From contig JANWVR010000059.1 in NCBI GenBank assembly GCA_025056735.1, positions 1 through 64,000 of the forward strand: a DNA stretch of 64,000 nt, read 5' to 3'. The stretch is from Saprospiraceae bacterium. Its GTDB lineage: Bacteria; Bacteroidota; Bacteroidia; Chitinophagales; Saprospiraceae. Under the pieces are notes generated by a model, which saw nothing but the letters and a program-made list of their open reading frames with translations, ran no database searches and was not told the origin of the DNA. Each line of letters opens with the position of its first letter. The stretch's first letter is position 1. The translations under genes were made by a program, and so were the position numbers. This document shows, piece by piece, positions 8,061 to 16,589 of the stretch.

Positions 8061-10637
8061 ATGAGTATGGAGTTTGCCACAGCACCTGTTGCCTCGAGTG
8101 GCCAGGCGGCCCAACGCTCAACGTACACCGCAGAAGAAGCCCTTGCTGCTGCTACCGAATACTTTGAAGGCGACACTTTAGCCGCCAACGTCTGGCTCAA
8201 CAAATACGCCCTCAAAGACTCTTACGGCCGCATCTACGAGCGCTCGCCCGACGACATGCACCACCGCATTGCCGCCGAAATCGCGCGCATTGAACAGCGC
8301 TACCCCAACCCGCTGAGCGAGGCTGAGGTCTATGCCCTGCTGGAGCGCTTCCGTTATTTAGTTCCTCAGGGAAGCCCCATGGCCGGCATTGGCAATACTT
8401 TTCAGGTAGTTTCGCTGTCCAATTGCTTTGTTATCGGCATCGAAGGCCAGGCCGACTCTTATGGTGCTATCCTCAAGATAGATGAAGAACAGGTGCAGCT
8501 GATGAAACGCCGAGGAGGTGTTGGGCACGATCTGTCGCACCTGCGCCCAACGGGCACGCCAGTGATGAACAGCGCTCTGACCAGCACCGGCATTGTGCCG
8601 TTCATGGAGCGTTATTCCAACTCTACGCGCGAAGTAGCGCAAGACGGTCGCCGAGGCGCGCTCATGCTCACCCTCGCTATTCGACACCCCGATGCGCCCG
8701 CCTTCGCCGACGCCAAGCTGGACAACACCAAAGTTACCGGCGCCAACATCTCGCTGCGCGTGGACGATGCCTTCATGCAGGCCGTGCGCGACGGCAAACC
8801 CTATACCCTCCGCTTCCCGGTGGATGCTGAACGACCCATTGTGGAGCGAACTATTGACGCCCGCGAATTCTGGAAGAAAATCGTCCATAATGCCTGGAAA
8901 AGCGCCGAACCTGGCCTCATCTTCTGGGATACCGTCATTCGAGAGTCCGTGCCCGATTGCTATGCCGACCTCGGCTTCCGCACCATCTCAACCAACCCCT
9001 GCGGCGAAATACCGCTGTGCCCTTACGACAGCTGCCGCCTGCTGGCCATCAACTTGCTCAGCTATGTGAAAAACCCCTTCACGCCGCAGGCCGAATTTGA
9101 TTTTGATTTGCTGGAAAAACACGGCCAACTGGCCCAGCGCGTCATGGACGACATCATTGACTTAGAGCTGGAAAAAATCGAACAAATCCTGCAAAAAATC
9201 GAACGCGACCCTGAGCCAGAGTTTGTGAAGGCCACCGAACGCGACTTGTGGATCAAAATCCGCCACAAGTGCCAGCAAGGCCGGCGCACGGGCATCGGCA
9301 TCACCGCCGAAGGCGATATGCTGGCCGCCTTGGGCATCCGTTACGGCTCCGAGGAGTCGTTGGACTTTTGCGAGCGCGTCCACCGAACGCTGGCCTTAGC
9401 CGTCTATCGAGGTTCGGTGGCCCTGGCTCGAGAGCGCGGCCCATTCCCTATCTACGATACCGAGCGCGAGGCCAATAACCCATTCATCCAGCGCTTGCGT
9501 GAAGCCGACCCGGCCCTCTATGCCGACATGGCTCGCTATGGGCGTCGCAACATCGCCCTGCTCACCATCGCGCCCACGGGTACCACCAGCCTCATGACAC
9601 GCACCACCTCAGGTCTGGAACCCGTCTTCCGCATCGCTTACAAGCGCCGCCGTAAGGTAAATCCACACGACAAAAACGCCCGGGTCACGTTCGTAGATGA
9701 AGTCGGCGACAAGTGGGAAGACTACTACGTGGTGCACCCGCCTTTTCGCCTCTGGCTGAAGGCGCAGGGCATAGACAGCGATGTCGAGCGCATGAGCGAC
9801 GAGCAACTGCGCCACCTCATCGAGCGCTCGCCCTGGTATCGCGCCACCGCCGAAGATGTGGATTGGGTGCAAAAAGTTCGACTCCAGGGGCGCGTCCAAA
9901 AATGGGTAGACCACAGCATTAGCGTCACGGTCAACGTGCCCGAAGAGGCTACCGAAGAACTTATCGGTCAAATCTATTTCACCGGCTGGGAAGCGGGCTG
10001 CAAGGGCATCACTGTCTATCGCGAAGGCTCGCGCAGTGGCGTGCTCATCAGCGAAAAGAAAAAAAGCGATGCCGCTGCCGACATCTTCCGCGAAACCGCA
10101 GCGCCCAAACGCCCTCAGATACTCGACGCTGCTGTCATCAGCTTCCTCAACAACGACGAGCCGTGGGTAGCCGTCGTCGGCCTCTACCAGGGACGGCCCT
10201 ATGAAATTTTCACCGGCCGGGCTAAAGACTCTTTCTCCATCCTCACCCAGGTCTCGCAAGGCCGCGTTATCAAAGTTAAAGAAAACGGAAAAAATCGCTA
10301 CGACTTCCAATACACCGACAAGGACGGCTATAACGTGACCATCGAAGGTTTGTCGCGCACGTTCAACAAGGAGTACTGGAACTACGCGCGTCTCATCTCT
10401 GGCGTCCTCCGACACGGCATGCCGCTGCCCTATGTGGTGGACATGGTGGAGAATCTCCACTTAGAGTCCGACTCACTCAACAGTTGGAAAAACGGCGTCG
10501 TGCGCGCCCTACGCCGTTTCATCCCGGACGGTACCGTACCCTCGCACAATACTTGCCCATCGTGCCAGACGGACGGGCTGGTCTATCAAGAGGGCTGCCT
10601 GCACTGCAAAAATTGCGGGTATTCAGAGTGCAACTGA
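8061..10637 (+). CDS. nrdJ: Adenosylcobalamin-dependent (class II) ribonucleotide reductase
   Basis: This 858-residue enzyme reduces ribonucleotides to deoxyribonucleotides using a 5'-deoxyadenosyl radical from coenzyme B12, so it works with or without oxygen. The active-site cysteines are visible: SNCFVIG (C122), the thiyl-radical cysteine in NPCGEIPL (C314), and DSCRLLAINL (C325). RRGGVGHDLSHLRPTG and APTGTTSLMTRTTSGLEPVF are characteristic of the NrdJ family. The C-terminus ends in a four-cysteine zinc ribbon (CPSCQ...CLHCKNCGYSEC) that relays electrons from thioredoxin. The ATG at 8061 is chosen over a long upstream frame because homology begins near TAEEALAAATEYF. It converges on hisS with 54 bases between. 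No cobalamin riboswitch was recognised upstream. Dependence on B12 implies that the organism imports or makes it. Confidence 0.96.
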   Translation: MSMEFATAPVASSGQAAQRSTYTAEEALAAATEYFEGDTLAANVWLNKYALKDSYGRIYERSPDDMHHRIAAEIARIEQRYPNPLSEAEVYALLERFRYLVPQGSPMAGIGNTFQVVSLSNCFVIGIEGQADSYGAILKIDEEQVQLMKRRGGVGHDLSHLRPTGTPVMNSALTSTGIVPFMERYSNSTREVAQDGRRGALMLTLAIRHPDAPAFADAKLDNTKVTGANISLRVDDAFMQAVRDGKPYTLRFPVDAERPIVERTIDAREFWKKIVHNAWKSAEPGLIFWDTVIRESVPDCYADLGFRTISTNPCGEIPLCPYDSCRLLAINLLSYVKNPFTPQAEFDFDLLEKHGQLAQRVMDDIIDLELEKIEQILQKIERDPEPEFVKATERDLWIKIRHKCQQGRRTGIGITAEGDMLAALGIRYGSEESLDFCERVHRTLALAVYRGSVALARERGPFPIYDTEREANNPFIQRLREADPALYADMARYGRRNIALLTIAPTGTTSLMTRTTSGLEPVFRIAYKRRRKVNPHDKNARVTFVDEVGDKWEDYYVVHPPFRLWLKAQGIDSDVERMSDEQLRHLIERSPWYRATAEDVDWVQKVRLQGRVQKWVDHSISVTVNVPEEATEELIGQIYFTGWEAGCKGITVYREGSRSGVLISEKKKSDAAADIFRETAAPKRPQILDAAVISFLNNDEPWVAVVGLYQGRPYEIFTGRAKDSFSILTQVSQGRVIKVKENGKNRYDFQYTDKDGYNVTIEGLSRTFNKEYWNYARLISGVLRHGMPLPYVVDMVENLHLESDSLNSWKNGVVRALRRFIPDGTVPSHNTCPSCQTDGLVYQEGCLHCKNCGYSECN

Positions 10638-10691
10638 TAAAATCCGCCCCCTGTCGGGTGGCTGGCGCGCCAAAATCGGCGCCGATCAGTG

Positions 10692-12047
10692 TCAGCGCAG
10701 CGCCGGCCATGTCGCCAGCACATCAGCAGCTACAGTATGCTGCTCGCCGGTTTGTTGGTCTTTGAGCACAACGGTTTGGCTCTGGCGCTCCGACTCGCCT
10801 ACGACGGCTGCCCAGGCTACCTGGCGGCGGGCGGCGTACTCAAATTGCTTTTTCAGCTTGCCCGGCTCAGGGTATAGCTCGGCGCTAATACCCGCAGTAC
10901 GCAGGCGGCTGACTATTTGGAAGGCATAACGGTGCGACTCAGGGTCTAAGGCCATAAAGAGCACGCGCACGCTTTCGGAGAGCGCTTCAGGGAACGCATT
11001 CATTTGCTCCAGAACGTCGTAGATTCGGTCGGCGCCGAACGAAATACCTACGCCCGACAGCCCCGGTAGCCCGAAAACGCCCGTGAGGTCGGCATAGCGC
11101 CCGCCGCCGCCAATGCTGCCCATGCGCACCCCTTCGGCATTAGCGACCACCTCAAAGATGCAACCAGTATAATACGTAAGCCCGCGCGCCAATGTGATGT
11201 CGTGCCGCACCTCATTGCGCAGCGGCAGGCCATTCAGATAGGCCCACATCGCGTCGAGCTCGTCTAAGCCGCGCTGGCCGGCAGGGCTATTGCCAAGAGC
11301 GTTGCGCAGTTCACCGCGGTCGTTGAGGCTCAGGATGCGCTCGATTTGTGCTATTGCCTCCGGCGAAAAATCTCGCTGGGCCAGCTCCTGGCGCACGCCT
11401 TCAAAGCCGACTTTGTCTAACTTATCAATTGCTACCGTCATGTCCACAAAGCGGTCGGCCACGCCAGCAGCTTCAGCGATACCGTAAAGCACCTGGCGAT
11501 GATTGACTTTGATAATGACCGGTATGCCCAGGCGCGCAAAAGCGTCGTCGTATAGCTGGACGAGCTCGGCTTCGTAATGCAGGCTATCCGAGCCAATGAC
11601 GTCGGCGTCGCACTGGTAAAACTCGCGATAGCGCCCGCGTTGTGGCCGGTCGGCCCGCCACACAGGCTGTATCTGATAGCGCTTAAAGGGGAAAGTGAGA
11701 GCATGGCGATTCATGACTACGTAGCGGGCAAAAGGCACCGTTAGGTCGTAGCGCAACCCGCGTTTGGCGATGTGCGGTACCAGGCGGGCCGAGTCTCTGG
11801 CGGCCAGAAGAGCCGGATCTACGTCCTTGAGGTAGTCTCCGTTGTTCAGGATTTTAAAAAGTAACTTATCGCCCTCCTCGCCGTATTTGCCCGTCAGGGT
11901 GGAGAGGTTTTCCATGGCTGGCGTCTCCAACGGTTCGTACCCGAACCGCACGAAGGCGTCGCGCAGGGTATCAAAAATGAAAGCTCGGCGCCGTGCTTGC
12001 TCAGGGCCAAAGTCCCGAGTGCCTTCAGGAAGTGAGGGTTTTTGCAT
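10692..12047 (-). CDS. hisS: Histidyl-tRNA synthetase
   Basis: A class II aminoacyl-tRNA synthetase of 451 residues that charges tRNA-His in the cytoplasm. The N-terminus LPEGTRDFGPEQARRR is the conserved HisRS start. Motif 2 contains YREFYQCDADVIG, the histidine-specific loops RGLTYYTGCIFEV and GGGGRYADL follow, and motif 3 is GISFGADRIYDVL. The C-terminal anticodon-binding domain occupies roughly residues 355-451. The length is normal for a bacterial HisRS. It has its own promoter (12067-12096) and is monocistronic, with the next minus-strand gene far downstream. Confidence 0.97.
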   Translation of the reverse strand: MQKPSLPEGTRDFGPEQARRRAFIFDTLRDAFVRFGYEPLETPAMENLSTLTGKYGEEGDKLLFKILNNGDYLKDVDPALLAARDSARLVPHIAKRGLRYDLTVPFARYVVMNRHALTFPFKRYQIQPVWRADRPQRGRYREFYQCDADVIGSDSLHYEAELVQLYDDAFARLGIPVIIKVNHRQVLYGIAEAAGVADRFVDMTVAIDKLDKVGFEGVRQELAQRDFSPEAIAQIERILSLNDRGELRNALGNSPAGQRGLDELDAMWAYLNGLPLRNEVRHDITLARGLTYYTGCIFEVVANAEGVRMGSIGGGGRYADLTGVFGLPGLSGVGISFGADRIYDVLEQMNAFPEALSESVRVLFMALDPESHRYAFQIVSRLRTAGISAELYPEPGKLKKQFEYAARRQVAWAAVVGESERQSQTVVLKDQQTGEQHTVAADVLATWPALR

Positions 12048-12066
12048 GAAAAAACGATTTGAACGG

Positions 12067-12096
12067 CAAAGGTAGGGCGAAGGGCGCTTCGCTCAA
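12067..12096 (-). promoter_or_regulatory. Bacteroidota-type promoter for hisS
   Basis: On the minus strand CTTG (TTG at 12096-12094) is followed by a 19-base spacer and TACCTTTG (12074-12067). Spacing and both boxes fit the Bacteroidota consensus well. The hisS ATG is 20 bases further on. Confidence 0.6.
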
Positions 12097-12324
12097 GACA
12101 GCGCATATCCCGGTGCATCTGCCACGGATGGAAAAATATCCGCTATCTGCAAATGTCCACCGGCATTTAAACTCTGTTCGGCACAAAAATCTCCTACTTC
12201 AGGAGCGCTTCAATTACCTTTACATTTCTAAAGAGGTTTTCATAAACGTTTCAACGCCTACTCAACTAACCCTGCTGACGTGCAAGACTCTCCTGACGAG
12301 CGCCCGCTCTCCACTGCCATCTCG

Positions 12325-12702
12325 ATGACACAGGAATTAGCAGATTTCTTTGAGCGTTTCTCCCCCGAAGTTTCGAAAATTGCAAAGACAATTTTTGAAA
12401 TAACGGAAAAAATCCTGCTTCCCAGCAAGAAGATGTGGATAGACCAGGCAGATGGCATGATTTCTTTCGGAACAGAAAAGAATATGCGGGGAGAAATATG
12501 CTACATTAAACCCTTGAAAGACTCTGTAAACCTTGGATTTTTTCATGGCGCCAACCTGGAGGATCCTCAAAATCTACTTCGAGGAACCGGAAAATCGCTC
12601 AGGCATGTAAAATTCAAGAAGAGGGAAGAAATAGACTTGGATGCGGTGAAGCGACTGATAGAAGCAGCATTAAAAGAACACGACGAAAGACAGTCGAAAT
12701 AA
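12325..12702 (+). CDS. DUF1801-like small protein
   Basis: About 125 residues from the ATG at 12325; a GTG at 12280 in frame would add 15. The central GFFHGANLEDPQNLLRGTG followed by KSLRHVKFKKREEIDLDAV is the diagnostic stretch of the DUF1801 (YdhG-like) fold, a small alpha/beta domain of unknown biochemical function. The C-terminal helix (residues about 100-125) is highly charged. The gene and the DinB-like gene after it are noticeably richer in A and T than neighbouring genes, using codons such as AAA, ATA and GAA freely, which hints at later acquisition. Both lie on the plus strand 49 bases apart and may be co-transcribed. Confidence 0.7.
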   Translation: MTQELADFFERFSPEVSKIAKTIFEITEKILLPSKKMWIDQADGMISFGTEKNMRGEICYIKPLKDSVNLGFFHGANLEDPQNLLRGTGKSLRHVKFKKREEIDLDAVKRLIEAALKEHDERQSK

Positions 12703-12751
12703 AAAAAGGCTCTATCGAGTACATACTAAAAAATACACAGGCAATAACATC

Positions 12752-13252
12752 ATGTACAGAAAAATTCAAGATTTTTTAGAGGAATGGCAACAGGAGTTTG
12801 AGGCAACCAAAGATTTGGTAGCCTCGATTCGCGAGGAAGACCTCGACTTTTCGCCGGGAGACAAGATCAGACCCATAAGAGATTTGATATGGCACATTGT
12901 TGGGACCCCTGGCACGCTGATGACCGAGATGGGCGAGACAAACAACATGGTAAACTGGCACGGTAAACAGGTCGAGACTTTAGAGGGTCTTGTAAGCGCT
13001 TATGACCGTGCGAATGAGGAACTGGTAAGCATAGTTTCAAGATGGACGGACGAAGAGTTGAACACCTCGGTATCGGTTTTGGATGGAGAATACCGAAAAG
13101 GTTATGTGCTCAGTTCACTACTCATTGGGCACCAGGCGCATCATCGTGGGCAGCTCACAGTTTTGATGCGGATGAAAAACCGAAGGGTTACGGCGTTGTA
13201 TGGACCAACCTACGAAACCTGGTTGGATATGGGAGAGGAGCCTATGAAATAA
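12752..13252 (+). CDS. DinB-family (DUF664-like) putative metal-dependent protein
   Basis: A protein of 166 residues with the four-helix DinB fold. Three metal-binding histidines are at the expected places: one in RDLIWHIVGT (about residue 48) and two in LLIGHQAHHRGQL (about 126-130). Family members include bacillithiol and mycothiol transferases and stress-induced enzymes; the fold does not say which reaction this one carries out. Base composition is AT-shifted like the DUF1801 gene just upstream. A second, unrelated-looking DinB gene lies at 48.66 kb. Confidence 0.8.
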   Translation: MYRKIQDFLEEWQQEFEATKDLVASIREEDLDFSPGDKIRPIRDLIWHIVGTPGTLMTEMGETNNMVNWHGKQVETLEGLVSAYDRANEELVSIVSRWTDEELNTSVSVLDGEYRKGYVLSSLLIGHQAHHRGQLTVLMRMKNRRVTALYGPTYETWLDMGEEPMK

Positions 13253-13386
13253 GGAAAGGTGCTCATTCGTCAAGCGTTAGGCTCATGGTTGTACGGGTTG
13301 CATTACAGACCCGCTCTGCCTTCTTCCGGCATTTTGGTTTTTGCTCTTTGAAAAAGATAGATAAGTACTTGAAGCACCCTGACGCC

Positions 13387-13394
13387 TACTTTTG
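13387..13394 (+). promoter_or_regulatory. Possible -7 box for the sugar nucleotidyltransferase
   Basis: TACTTTTG is an exact TAnnTTTG match in the 283-base gap before the nucleotidyltransferase, with TTG 15 bases upstream. It would leave a leader of about 140 bases. No stable leader structure was recognised. Confidence 0.35.
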
Positions 13395-13535
13395 CCACCA
13401 AAAATGTTTTAAGCATACGCACCATGCAGCTGCCCAGACCTGCTTTTGCTGGTATGCGATGTTTTTGGCAGGTTGGGTAGGAGGGTGCCTGGCGCGTTTG
13501 CTCTCTTGTACGAACTTGGCTTTTTCACGCGACAC

Positions 13536-14543
13536 ATGAACATCATTATACCCATGGCTGGCAAGGGCACGCGCCTGCGTCCGCACACGCTGACTGTGCC
13601 AAAGCCGCTAATACCAGTGGCTGGCAAACCCATCATCCAGCGCTTAGTAGAAGAGTTGGCGCGTTCCTACAACGGCAAAATCCAGACCATTGCCTTTGTC
13701 GTGGGCGACTTCGGCCCCGAGGTGGAGCGGGAGCTGGTGGCTATCGCCCAGGGCTTGGGTGCCCAAGGGCGGATCTATTATCAGGAAAAAGCGCTGGGCG
13801 TAGGCCATGCCATTTACTGCGCGCGCGAGAGCCTGCACGGGCCCTGCATGATTGCCTTCGCCGATACTCTGTTCAAAGCCGACTTTACCTTCGATCCCCA
13901 GTCGGATGGCGTCATCTGGGTGCAGCGGGTGAAAGACCCTTCCTCCTTTGGTGTCGTGCGTCTGAGCCCAGAAGGCTACATCACTGAGCTGGTCGAGAAG
14001 CCATCAGTGTTTGTATCCGACTTAGCCATTGTAGGCATCTATTACTTTCGCGAAGGCGAGCGATTGGCCGATGCGCTCCAGTACGTCATCTCGAATGACA
14101 TCAAAGAGAAAAATGAGTATCAGCTCACTACGGCGCTGGAGCATCTCAAAAACCAGGGCTTGTGCTTTCGCACGGGCGAGGTGGAGGAATGGTTAGACTG
14201 TGGCAATAAGGAAGCCATCTTATTCTCGAACGCGCGCATGCTGGAGCTGCACGCGCATGAAGCCTTAGTTTCGCCGAAGGCAACGATCGAGCACAGCGTC
14301 GTTGTGCCGCCCTGCTTTGTGGGTGAGAGTGCTGTGGTGCGCCATTCGGTTATTGGGCCATTTGTCAGCGTAGGGCACCAGTCGGTGGTGGAAAGTTCCA
14401 TCATTACCAACAGCATCATCCAGAACAAATCGCAAATCCGAAATGCGCTGCTGGAAAATTCCATGGTAGGCAACGCCAGTAAGTACTTAGGGGCCAAAGA
14501 CGAGTTGAACCTCGGCGACTATTCGCACCTGTCAAAGCGATAA
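13536..14543 (+). CDS. Sugar-phosphate nucleotidyltransferase with C-terminal beta-helix
   Basis: A cytoplasmic enzyme of 335 residues that joins a sugar 1-phosphate to a nucleoside triphosphate. The N-terminus MNIIIPMAGKGTRLRPHT carries the pyrophosphorylase GxGTRLRPxT motif, followed by KPLIPVAGKPII. The last 90 residues contain hexapeptide-type turns (VVPPCFVGESAVVRHSVIGP, ESSIITNSIIQ), a left-handed beta-helix. The layout resembles RmlA2-like or GlcNAc-1-phosphate uridylyltransferases; the substrate cannot be decided here. The ATG at 13536 begins exactly at the conserved core, while an upstream frame adds no homology. Likely feeds surface polysaccharide synthesis along with rfbB at 47-48 kb. 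Confidence 0.88.
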   Translation: MNIIIPMAGKGTRLRPHTLTVPKPLIPVAGKPIIQRLVEELARSYNGKIQTIAFVVGDFGPEVERELVAIAQGLGAQGRIYYQEKALGVGHAIYCARESLHGPCMIAFADTLFKADFTFDPQSDGVIWVQRVKDPSSFGVVRLSPEGYITELVEKPSVFVSDLAIVGIYYFREGERLADALQYVISNDIKEKNEYQLTTALEHLKNQGLCFRTGEVEEWLDCGNKEAILFSNARMLELHAHEALVSPKATIEHSVVVPPCFVGESAVVRHSVIGPFVSVGHQSVVESSIITNSIIQNKSQIRNALLENSMVGNASKYLGAKDELNLGDYSHLSKR

Positions 14544-14551
14544 TGCGCGAC

Positions 14552-15385
14552 CTACCAGCTGCCCCCTGCGCCGCCGCCGCCGAAGGAGCCGCCGCCGAAG
14601 CCGCCACCGCCGCCTCCCCAGCCTCCGCCGCCGAAGGAGCCCCCGCTCCAACCGCCACCCCAGTACCTGCCGCCGCGGTAGGTGCGTACAGGGCCCCGGT
14701 GGATTGGGCCCGTGCCCGTGTACATGGTGCCGTGTTTGATCATGAAGCGGATAAACAGAAAAATCAGGACGAGGAAGAGGATGATCACCCACAGCGGAAT
14801 GTGTATCGCCTCTTCAAGTTGATCGGCCTGAAATTCGCCCGATAGGGCAGCCATTATGCCGTCAAGGCCAGCATTGATGCCCTCGAAGTAACGCCCCTCT
14901 TTGAAGCGCGGGATCATCAGGTAGCGCACAATCTGACCTGCGGTAATGTCGGGCAGCGCACCCTCGACGCCGTAGCCCGTAGCGATAAACGCGCCGCGCT
15001 GCGGCGGTTCACTGACAATCAGCACGACCACGCCGTTGTTTTTATCCTTACGTCCGATGCCCCAGCGGTTGCCCAACTCAAAGGCATAGGAAGCGCGGTC
15101 GTAGTCGCCAATGTCGGGCCGAATCATGACCACCACCTGGGTAGAAGTGGTATCGGCGTAGTGGCGCAGCTTATTTTCTAAGAAAGCCTTTTCCTGTTCG
15201 CTGAGCCAGCCCGAATAGTCGTGCACATACACGGCCGGGTATGGCTTGGGCGGAAACAACTCCGAGTCCTGCGCTTGGAGCGAAATCGCAGCCAGCATGG
15301 CGACCCACAGCAGCCCGGCCCAGCGCCTGAGCCAGCGGCACCAAGCATTAACGCCCCCCGTAAATGATGTCGTCGGGTAGTTCAT
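14552..15385 (-). CDS. TPM-domain membrane protein with glycine-rich tail
   Basis: About 277 residues. A signal peptide (hydrophobic stretch WAGLLWVAMLAAISLQAQ) is followed by a TPM domain (about residues 50-175: VHDYSGWLSEQEKAFLENKL, QVVVMIRPDIGDYD, GVVVLIVSEPP, GYGVEGALPD). One membrane segment (LWVIILFLVLIFLFIRFMI) comes next, then a tail rich in Gly, Ser and Trp. TPM-domain proteins are membrane-anchored and linked to photosystem repair in plants; in bacteria their role is unclear, and they are almost always next to LemA, as here. The ATG at 15385 is chosen because an upstream frame would overlap the preceding gene by a further 60 bases and begins without homology. It overlaps the upstream TPM gene by 38 bases. 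Confidence 0.88.
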   Translation of the reverse strand: MNYPTTSFTGGVNAWCRWLRRWAGLLWVAMLAAISLQAQDSELFPPKPYPAVYVHDYSGWLSEQEKAFLENKLRHYADTTSTQVVVMIRPDIGDYDRASYAFELGNRWGIGRKDKNNGVVVLIVSEPPQRGAFIATGYGVEGALPDITAGQIVRYLMIPRFKEGRYFEGINAGLDGIMAALSGEFQADQLEEAIHIPLWVIILFLVLIFLFIRFMIKHGTMYTGTGPIHRGPVRTYRGGRYWGGGWSGGSFGGGGWGGGGGGFGGGSFGGGGAGGSW

Positions 15386-15782
15386 TGTCGTTCTGGTGTG
15401 GGTCGGCAGGAAAGTGCTCCCGTAGTTTCTCGGCAATTTGACCAATCACAAGGCAGACACCCTCGCAAGCTTCGCCGCGCTGCAGGTATTGCTGCAAGAG
15501 CCGCTTCTCCGCTTCCCAAAAGGCGTAGCCCACGCGCTCATGGATGCCTACGTCGCCCCAAATGGCGAAGTGGTGCGACTTTTCGGCGATGTACAGCAAC
15601 ACAGCGTTGCGTTGGCGCGTGTTGTACATGCCAAAGAGCTGAAAAATTTCGGCGGCGCGCTCTACAGGGTGGTCGCGGTCACAGAAGTCCTCCACAAAAA
15701 GCCGCACTTCGCCACTGGTGCGCTGTTCAGCAGCGCGTATGGCCTCTGTAATACGGTTCTCCTGCTCGGGGGTGAACAGCAT
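15348..15782 (-). CDS. TPM-domain protein, soluble
   Basis: 144 residues, essentially one TPM domain without signal peptide or membrane segment. FTPEQENRITEAIRAAEQ, SGEVRLFVEDFC, RNAVLLYIAEKSHHFAIWGD and GIHERVG are the recognisable strands and turns, matching the small TPM paralogue usually encoded beside LemA. It sits 6 bases downstream of the lemA stop and overlaps the following TPM gene, so the three are one operon. The biochemical function is unproven. Confidence 0.88.
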   Translation of the reverse strand: MLFTPEQENRITEAIRAAEQRTSGEVRLFVEDFCDRDHPVERAAEIFQLFGMYNTRQRNAVLLYIAEKSHHFAIWGDVGIHERVGYAFWEAEKRLLQQYLQRGEACEGVCLVIGQIAEKLREHFPADPHQNDNELPDDIIYGGR

Positions 15783-15788
15783 CGGGCG

Positions 15789-16382
15789 TCAGAATTTGAC
15801 TTGAGGCGCTCGCTCGGCGCCCGGGGTGGACTGGAAATAAGCTTTTTGTGAAAAGCCCAACATGCCGGCATACAGGTTGGTCGGGAAGCGCCGAACATGG
15901 CTGTTGTACTGGCCCACGACCTCGTTGAAGTTCTTGCGCTCGACGGCGATGCGGTTTTCCGTGCCTTCCAGCTGGGTTTGCAAGCTAAGGAAGTTTTCGT
16001 TGGCCTTTAAGTTGGGATAGTTCTCCGCCACCGCCAGCAGGCGGCCCAAAGCCGAGCTAAGGGCGCCCTGAGCCTGTTCGTAGCGCTGCAGGTTTTCAGG
16101 CGTGAGTTCATCGGCCTGAATCGTTACGCGCGTAGCGTTGGCGCGGGCTTCTACAACGGCCTGCAGGGTGGATTTCTCAAAATCGGCGTAGCCCTTGACC
16201 GTCTCCACTAAGTTCGGAATGAGGTCTAAACGGCGCTGGTACTGGTTTTCGACCTGCGACCAGGCTTTTTTCACCTGCTCGTCCTTCTGTACTAAGGAAT
16301 TGTAGGTGTTGCACATGTTAAAGCCCAGGATGAGCACTAAGCCTATGAACACCAGCGGAAGCCATTTGCGAAAGGTTGCCAT
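15789..16382 (-). CDS. lemA: LemA family protein
   Basis: A 197-residue membrane-anchored protein. One N-terminal membrane segment (WLPLVFIGLVLILGFNMC) precedes a long helical LemA domain: NTYNSLVQKDEQVKKAWSQV, NQYQRRLDLIPNLVETVKGY, then the conserved NYPNLKANENFLSLQ, GTENRIAVERKNFNE and FPTNLYAGMLGF. The length and motif order are standard. It is the first gene of the lemA-TPM-TPM operon. LemA proteins are widespread, of unclear function, and in Bacteroidota are probably envelope-associated. The ATG at 16382 is preferred over a longer upstream frame because the conserved MATFRKWLPL begins there. A near-consensus TATCTTCG box lies at 16434-16427. Confidence 0.92.
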   Translation of the reverse strand: MATFRKWLPLVFIGLVLILGFNMCNTYNSLVQKDEQVKKAWSQVENQYQRRLDLIPNLVETVKGYADFEKSTLQAVVEARANATRVTIQADELTPENLQRYEQAQGALSSALGRLLAVAENYPNLKANENFLSLQTQLEGTENRIAVERKNFNEVVGQYNSHVRRFPTNLYAGMLGFSQKAYFQSTPGAERAPQVKF

Positions 16383-16589
16383 GTCTTGTTTTGAAGGTAA
16401 GTGGTTGAGGTGATGAAATGCAGCAGCGAAGATAGGGCGTTCAGGCGAACCGCTCGGTAGCGGTTTTATCGGACGACGCATGCGAAAAAACGAGGGAAAT
16501 GCCTCGTACGAGGATGCCGCGCTTTCGACTCTTCGTCTTTTGGGACGGGAGGATATTTTCGGCTGATTTTCAAGACCTTGCCGGCGCGC

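Noticed and set aside
10675-10686. ATCGGCGCCGAT perfect palindrome between nrdJ and hisS
   Set aside because: Only 12 bases, GC-rich and single; consistent with chance or a weak convergent terminator lacking a U-run.
14543-14845. Alanine-rich plus-strand frame
   Set aside because: It is antisense to the glycine-rich tail of the TPM protein; the low-complexity composition explains it.
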